A stretch of 64,000 nt of DNA from Mycobacterium sp. IS-1742 (GTDB taxonomy: Bacteria > Actinomycetota > Actinomycetes > Mycobacteriales > Mycobacteriaceae): the NCBI RefSeq assembly GCF_001500125.1, contig NZ_LQIV01000042.1:186001-250000 (forward strand). Reading direction: 5' to 3'. This document shows, piece by piece, positions 61,176 to 64,000 of this stretch (the stretch's first letter is position 1; each line of letters starts with the position of its first letter). The notes under the pieces are model-generated. The model was not told the DNA's origin and made no database searches. It saw only the letters and a list, made by a program, of their open reading frames with translations. The position numbers and the translations under genes were made by a program.

Positions 61176-62056
61176 ATCCGTCGACCGATCCGGCTCATCA
61201 GGCCGACGTCTTCGAGAAACGCCGCCAGCGGCGCGAACCCGTCGCGCATCGTCTGGTGGAAGTGCGGGTTGCGGCGTGCCTGCCGGCGAGCCTCCCGGCC
61301 GTCGAGACCGACGCGGTGGTACACCGCGCGGTTGGTGAACAGGTAGCGGTAGAACGGGCCACCCGCACCGTGAATCGTGGCCAGCAGATACCGGTTGACC
61401 GGCCGCATGGCGGGAACGGCCCGGCGGGCGCCGTCGCGGGCGAACTGGATGTGCCGCGCCTCCTCGGTGACATGGATGCGCATGATGCGGCGCACGATGG
61501 GCTGCACGTCGGGATCGTCGAGGATTTGGCGCTGCAACGCGTCGAAGATCTCCTCCCCGACGAGCGCCGCGATCCAGAGCACCGACCTCTGGAACACGAG
61601 CGGCAGTGCGTTGATGATCATCCGCTGAAAACGCTTCGGCTGAAACGGTTTCCCGTCGACGGCGTCGATCGTGCGGCCGAACATGACCATGTGACGGGTC
61701 TCGTCACCGAGTTCGGTCAGTGAGTAGTGGGTCGAGGCCGACGTGGCGTCGGCGTGCATGAGGCCCCGCAACAGCGCCTGGTTGAGGATGTTCTCGAACC
61801 ACACGCCGGCCGAGAGCAGGTTGACGAACTCCTGGCGCGAGAGTTCGATCCGCTGCTCGCGGGTCATCCGTTCCCACATCGGTGTGCCGTAGAGCGACAC
61901 CATGGTGGGCGGGAGGAAGAACGTGTCCGGGACGACCGGCGTGTCCCAGTCGATGTCGACGACGGGTGCGTACGACTTCTTGGCCGACCCCCGCAGCAGG
62001 CGCTCGGAGAATTCGTCCCGACTGGGAGCGGTTCCCGTCGAAGAAGTCATGGCCAT
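61151..62056 (-). CDS. AurF-like diiron oxygenase
   Basis: 301 residues from ATG 62056, 6 bases after AGGAGG. Diiron ligands are visible in NLLSAGVWFENILNQ, LTELGDETRHMVMF and HVTEEARHIQFARD. The family (p-aminobenzoate N-oxygenase/AurF and CmlI) oxidises aryl amines or other substrates. Divergent from a TetR gene with an inverted repeat between them, and followed by DUF4873. Substrate unknown. Confidence 0.82.
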   Translation of the reverse strand: MAMTSSTGTAPSRDEFSERLLRGSAKKSYAPVVDIDWDTPVVPDTFFLPPTMVSLYGTPMWERMTREQRIELSRQEFVNLLSAGVWFENILNQALLRGLMHADATSASTHYSLTELGDETRHMVMFGRTIDAVDGKPFQPKRFQRMIINALPLVFQRSVLWIAALVGEEIFDALQRQILDDPDVQPIVRRIMRIHVTEEARHIQFARDGARRAVPAMRPVNRYLLATIHGAGGPFYRYLFTNRAVYHRVGLDGREARRQARRNPHFHQTMRDGFAPLAAFLEDVGLMSRIGRRMWKRSSFL

Positions 62057-62112
62057 CACGAGCCTCCTGCCGATCGCGGTTGTCCAGGGCACCGAGTGCC
62101 ATATGAACTGAA

Positions 62113-62137
62113 GATACATTCCTGGTTCGTTTGTATC
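62113..62137. promoter_or_regulatory. Candidate TetR operator in a divergent promoter
   Basis: GATACA-N13-TGTATC: perfect 6-base arms in an AT-rich patch between the AurF-like gene and the TetR gene at 62170. The likely regulator is that TetR. Confidence 0.55.
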
Positions 62138-62169
62138 AATAGCGTCCGAACAGCGTTTACACTGCCTTG

Positions 62170-62802
62170 ATGAAGTACAGCGGCCTGCTCGCCAAGGCGG
62201 TGCAGCGCTTCGGGTCGCCGACGGCCGAGGGCAACGCCGAGCGCATCCTCGACGCGGCGTTGAAGCAGTTCGAGCTTCTGGGGATTCGCCGCTCCACCGT
62301 CGAGGACATCACGCGTCGGTCCGGGCTCGCCCGCGTCACGCTGTACCGCAACTTCGCCAACAAGGACGCGATCGTCGAGGCGGTCCTGCTGCGCGAGCTC
62401 GAGCGGTTCCTCTCCGACCTCGCCGCCGAAGCCGGCGGTTACGCCGACGCGGAGGACAAGCTGGTCGAAGGGTTCGTGTTCACGCTGACCACGCTGCGCG
62501 ACCACGCGCTGCTGCAACGGTTGCTCGCCACCGAACCCGAAACCGTGCTGCCCTTCCTGACCGTCGAGGGCGACGGCGTCGTCCGGACCGCCTCGTCGTT
62601 CCTGGCCCACCAGCTGGCGGTGGCGCTGCCCGACGACAGCCGCACGCAGATCGAGTTACTCGAGGTCGCCGAGGTCACGGTCCGGGTGATCGTGTCGTTC
62701 GTGCTGACGCCGTCGCAGAACGTCGCGCTCGGGGACGATGACGCCGCCCGGTCGTTCGCGCGCCGGTACCTGGTTCCCCCGCTGCTGGGGTTGACGCGCT
62801 AG
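62170..62802 (+). CDS. TetR-family regulator
   Basis: 210 residues from ATG 62170 (TTG 62167 adjacent). HTH in ILDAALKQFELLGIRRSTVEDITRRSGLARVTLYRNFANKDAIV (about residues 27-70). Divergent from the AurF-like oxygenase and DUF4873 pair, which it probably represses. Its end overlaps the convergent CDF gene by 4 bases. Confidence 0.87.
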   Translation: MKYSGLLAKAVQRFGSPTAEGNAERILDAALKQFELLGIRRSTVEDITRRSGLARVTLYRNFANKDAIVEAVLLRELERFLSDLAAEAGGYADAEDKLVEGFVFTLTTLRDHALLQRLLATEPETVLPFLTVEGDGVVRTASSFLAHQLAVALPDDSRTQIELLEVAEVTVRVIVSFVLTPSQNVALGDDDAARSFARRYLVPPLLGLTR

Positions 62803-63821
62803 CGGCGCAGGGACGGGTTCGCCGGGTAGGCGTGCACCAGAGCCGACGAGAGTTTCGGAACCGCGTGCGTGAGGGTGTGCTCCGCCTCGTGCGCGATGCG
62901 GTGGGCGTCGGCCAGGCTCACGGCGGGGTCGATGTCGAGTTCGGCGTCGGCATGCAGGCGGTGGCCGATCCACCGCATCCGCACGGCGCGCACGTCGGTC
63001 ACGCCGGGTTCGGCGGCCAGCGCGGCTTCGGCCTTGTCGACCAGCTCGGGTTCCACACCGTCCATGAGTCGGCGGAAGACGTCGCGCACGGCGGTGCGCA
63101 GCACGGCGAGGATGGCGACGGTGATGACCAGCCCGATGACGGGGTCGGCCAGCGGGAAGCCCAAGGCGACTCCGCCGGCTCCGAAAAGCACTGCCAGCGA
63201 GGTGAATCCGTCGGTCCGCGCGTGGAGTCCGTCGGCGACCAGGGCGACCGAGCCGATGCGGCGCCCGACCCGGATGCGGTACAGGGCCACGAGTTCGTTG
63301 CCGATGAACCCGACCAGACCGGCCGCGGCCACCCAGCCCACGTGGTCGATGGGCACCGGATTGATGAGGCGGCGGATCGATTCGACCCCGGCCACGATCG
63401 CCGACAGGGCGATCATCGCGACGACGAACAGGCCGGCGATGTCCTCGGCGCGCCCGAATCCGTACGTGTAGCGGCGGGTGGCGGCCTTGGTGCCGACCAC
63501 GAACGCGATCCACAGCGGGATGGCGGTCAGCGCGTCGGAGAAGTTGTGGATGGTGTCGGCGAGCAGTGCGACCGATCCGGAGACCAGCACGATCGCCAAC
63601 TGCGCAACCGCTGTCGCGCCCAACGCGAGGAGGCTGATCTTCACCGCCCGGATACCGGCGGCGCTGGATTCCAGGGCGTCGTCGATGCTGTCTGCGGCGT
63701 CGTGGCTGTGCGGTGCGAACACCTCGCGGACGGCGGCGCCCACCTTGCCGCCGCGTCCCTCGTGGGAGTGGTCGTGATGGTGGTCGTGGCCGTGGCTCAC
63801 GGACTTGGCTTCGTGGGTCAT
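62799..63821 (-). CDS. Cation diffusion facilitator (CDF) metal exporter
   Basis: 340 residues. His-rich N-terminus (HGHDHHHDHSH, about residues 10-20), six helices with metal-site residues HNFSD (helix 2) and HARTD (helix 5), and a C-terminal domain (VRAVRMRWIGHRLHADAELDID). CDF proteins export Zn, Co, Ni, Fe or Mn by proton antiport; the HxxxD pattern favours Zn-like metals. It overlaps the ArsR-family regulator gene (ATGA), forming a metal-responsive operon. Confidence 0.88.
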   Translation of the reverse strand: MTHEAKSVSHGHDHHHDHSHEGRGGKVGAAVREVFAPHSHDAADSIDDALESSAAGIRAVKISLLALGATAVAQLAIVLVSGSVALLADTIHNFSDALTAIPLWIAFVVGTKAATRRYTYGFGRAEDIAGLFVVAMIALSAIVAGVESIRRLINPVPIDHVGWVAAAGLVGFIGNELVALYRIRVGRRIGSVALVADGLHARTDGFTSLAVLFGAGGVALGFPLADPVIGLVITVAILAVLRTAVRDVFRRLMDGVEPELVDKAEAALAAEPGVTDVRAVRMRWIGHRLHADAELDIDPAVSLADAHRIAHEAEHTLTHAVPKLSSALVHAYPANPSLRR

Positions 63822-64000
63822 GACGGTCGCCCGTTCGGCGTGACGTCGGCGTGCAGGGCGGCCAGATCGGACGCATCGCGGTGATGGCCGGGGACGCCGG
63901 GCCCGGCGTGTTCGGCGTTGAAGACCGCGTCGGTGACCAGCTGCGCGACGTGGTTGTTGTCGAGGCTGTAGAAGATGGTGGTGCCCTCGCGGCGGGTGCG
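63818..64000 (-). CDS. ArsR/SmtB-family metal regulator, C-terminal part (cut by window edge)
   Basis: The last 60 codons are visible. RREGTTIFYSLDNNHVAQLVTDAVFNAEH is the wing and last helix of an ArsR/SmtB repressor. Compared with CzrA, His86 and the final His are kept, while the Asp84 and His97 positions are Asn, so the alpha5 metal site would be altered. It overlaps the CDF start by 4 bases and very likely controls it. Confidence 0.8.
   Translation of the reverse strand, partial: RTRREGTTIFYSLDNNHVAQLVTDAVFNAEHAGPGVPGHHRDASDLAALHADVTPNGRPS

Noticed and set aside
1..64000. CRISPR array, tRNA, rRNA, insertion sequence or prophage
   Set aside because: No regularly spaced repeats, no cloverleaf-like or rRNA sequence noticed, and no transposase, integrase or phage gene seen.

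Overview
The window is high-GC actinobacterial chromosome, almost certainly from a rapidly growing mycobacterium (Mycolicibacterium type). It carries an antigen 85 mycolyltransferase, a complete 14-gene nuoA-N operon preceded by an Rv3143-like receiver protein, a block matching M. tuberculosis Rv3167c-Rv3168-Rv3169-aofH-hpx in order, a FadB4 orthologue, and many F420-type, TetR and lipid-degradation genes. Genes are tightly packed with many 4-base ATGA/GTGA overlaps. No gene-free stretch exceeds 300 bases, and I saw no rRNA, tRNA, insertion sequence, prophage or CRISPR array. Layout: 1-3215 (minus strand) is an envelope/copper group: a small membrane protein, a PepSY membrane protein, a PCu(A)C copper-chaperone lipoprotein and a Tat-exported DyP peroxidase (cut by the window edge), plus a small secreted protein. 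3287-8205 holds an AcuI/YhdH-type reductase, antigen 85, and a TetR regulator next to a flavin monooxygenase-like gene, a Ddn-family protein and an SRPBCC protein. 8355-15969 is a catabolic operon: homogentisate-dioxygenase-like cupin, alpha/beta hydrolase (broken by a one-base deletion), CaiB-type CoA-transferase, HMG-CoA-lyase-like enzyme, TetR, acyl-CoA dehydrogenase, APH-type kinase and a DUF6285 protein. The last three look like the LvaC/LvaA/LvaB 4-hydroxyacyl-CoA module, which makes this the best candidate for an undescribed pathway. 15983-17536 carries a methyltransferase, a SnoaL-like protein and the atypical receiver. 17707-33228 is nuoA-nuoN. It contains three copies of a short repeat, each reading as a 10-codon mini-ORF that bridges nuoD-nuoE or nuoK-nuoL with stop/start overlaps, a 17-bp inverted repeat between nuoF and nuoG, and a probable Crp site at the promoter. 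33238-43959 is a lipid/oxidoreductase region with the Rv3167c-Rv3171c block, interrupted by a Baeyer-Villiger monooxygenase and an F420 luciferase-like gene. 43964-48539 has a probable SigF-dependent membrane protein, a DUF4396 membrane protein whose promoter is covered by a CsoR-type palindrome, and a pair of dynamin-like GTPases. 48525-52306 has a methyltransferase and a MetF-like protein divergent from a FadE5-like dehydrogenase, with a perfect Crp palindrome between them. 52407-59160 holds FAD and F420 oxidoreductases, a MerR+XRE+cupin regulator and a divergent Rieske oxygenase/reductase pair. 59169-64000 has prfC, a DUF4873 protein, an AurF-like diiron oxygenase with a divergent TetR, and an ArsR-CDF metal operon cut by the right edge. 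All functions are inferred from motifs and family resemblance read by eye; no database search was run.
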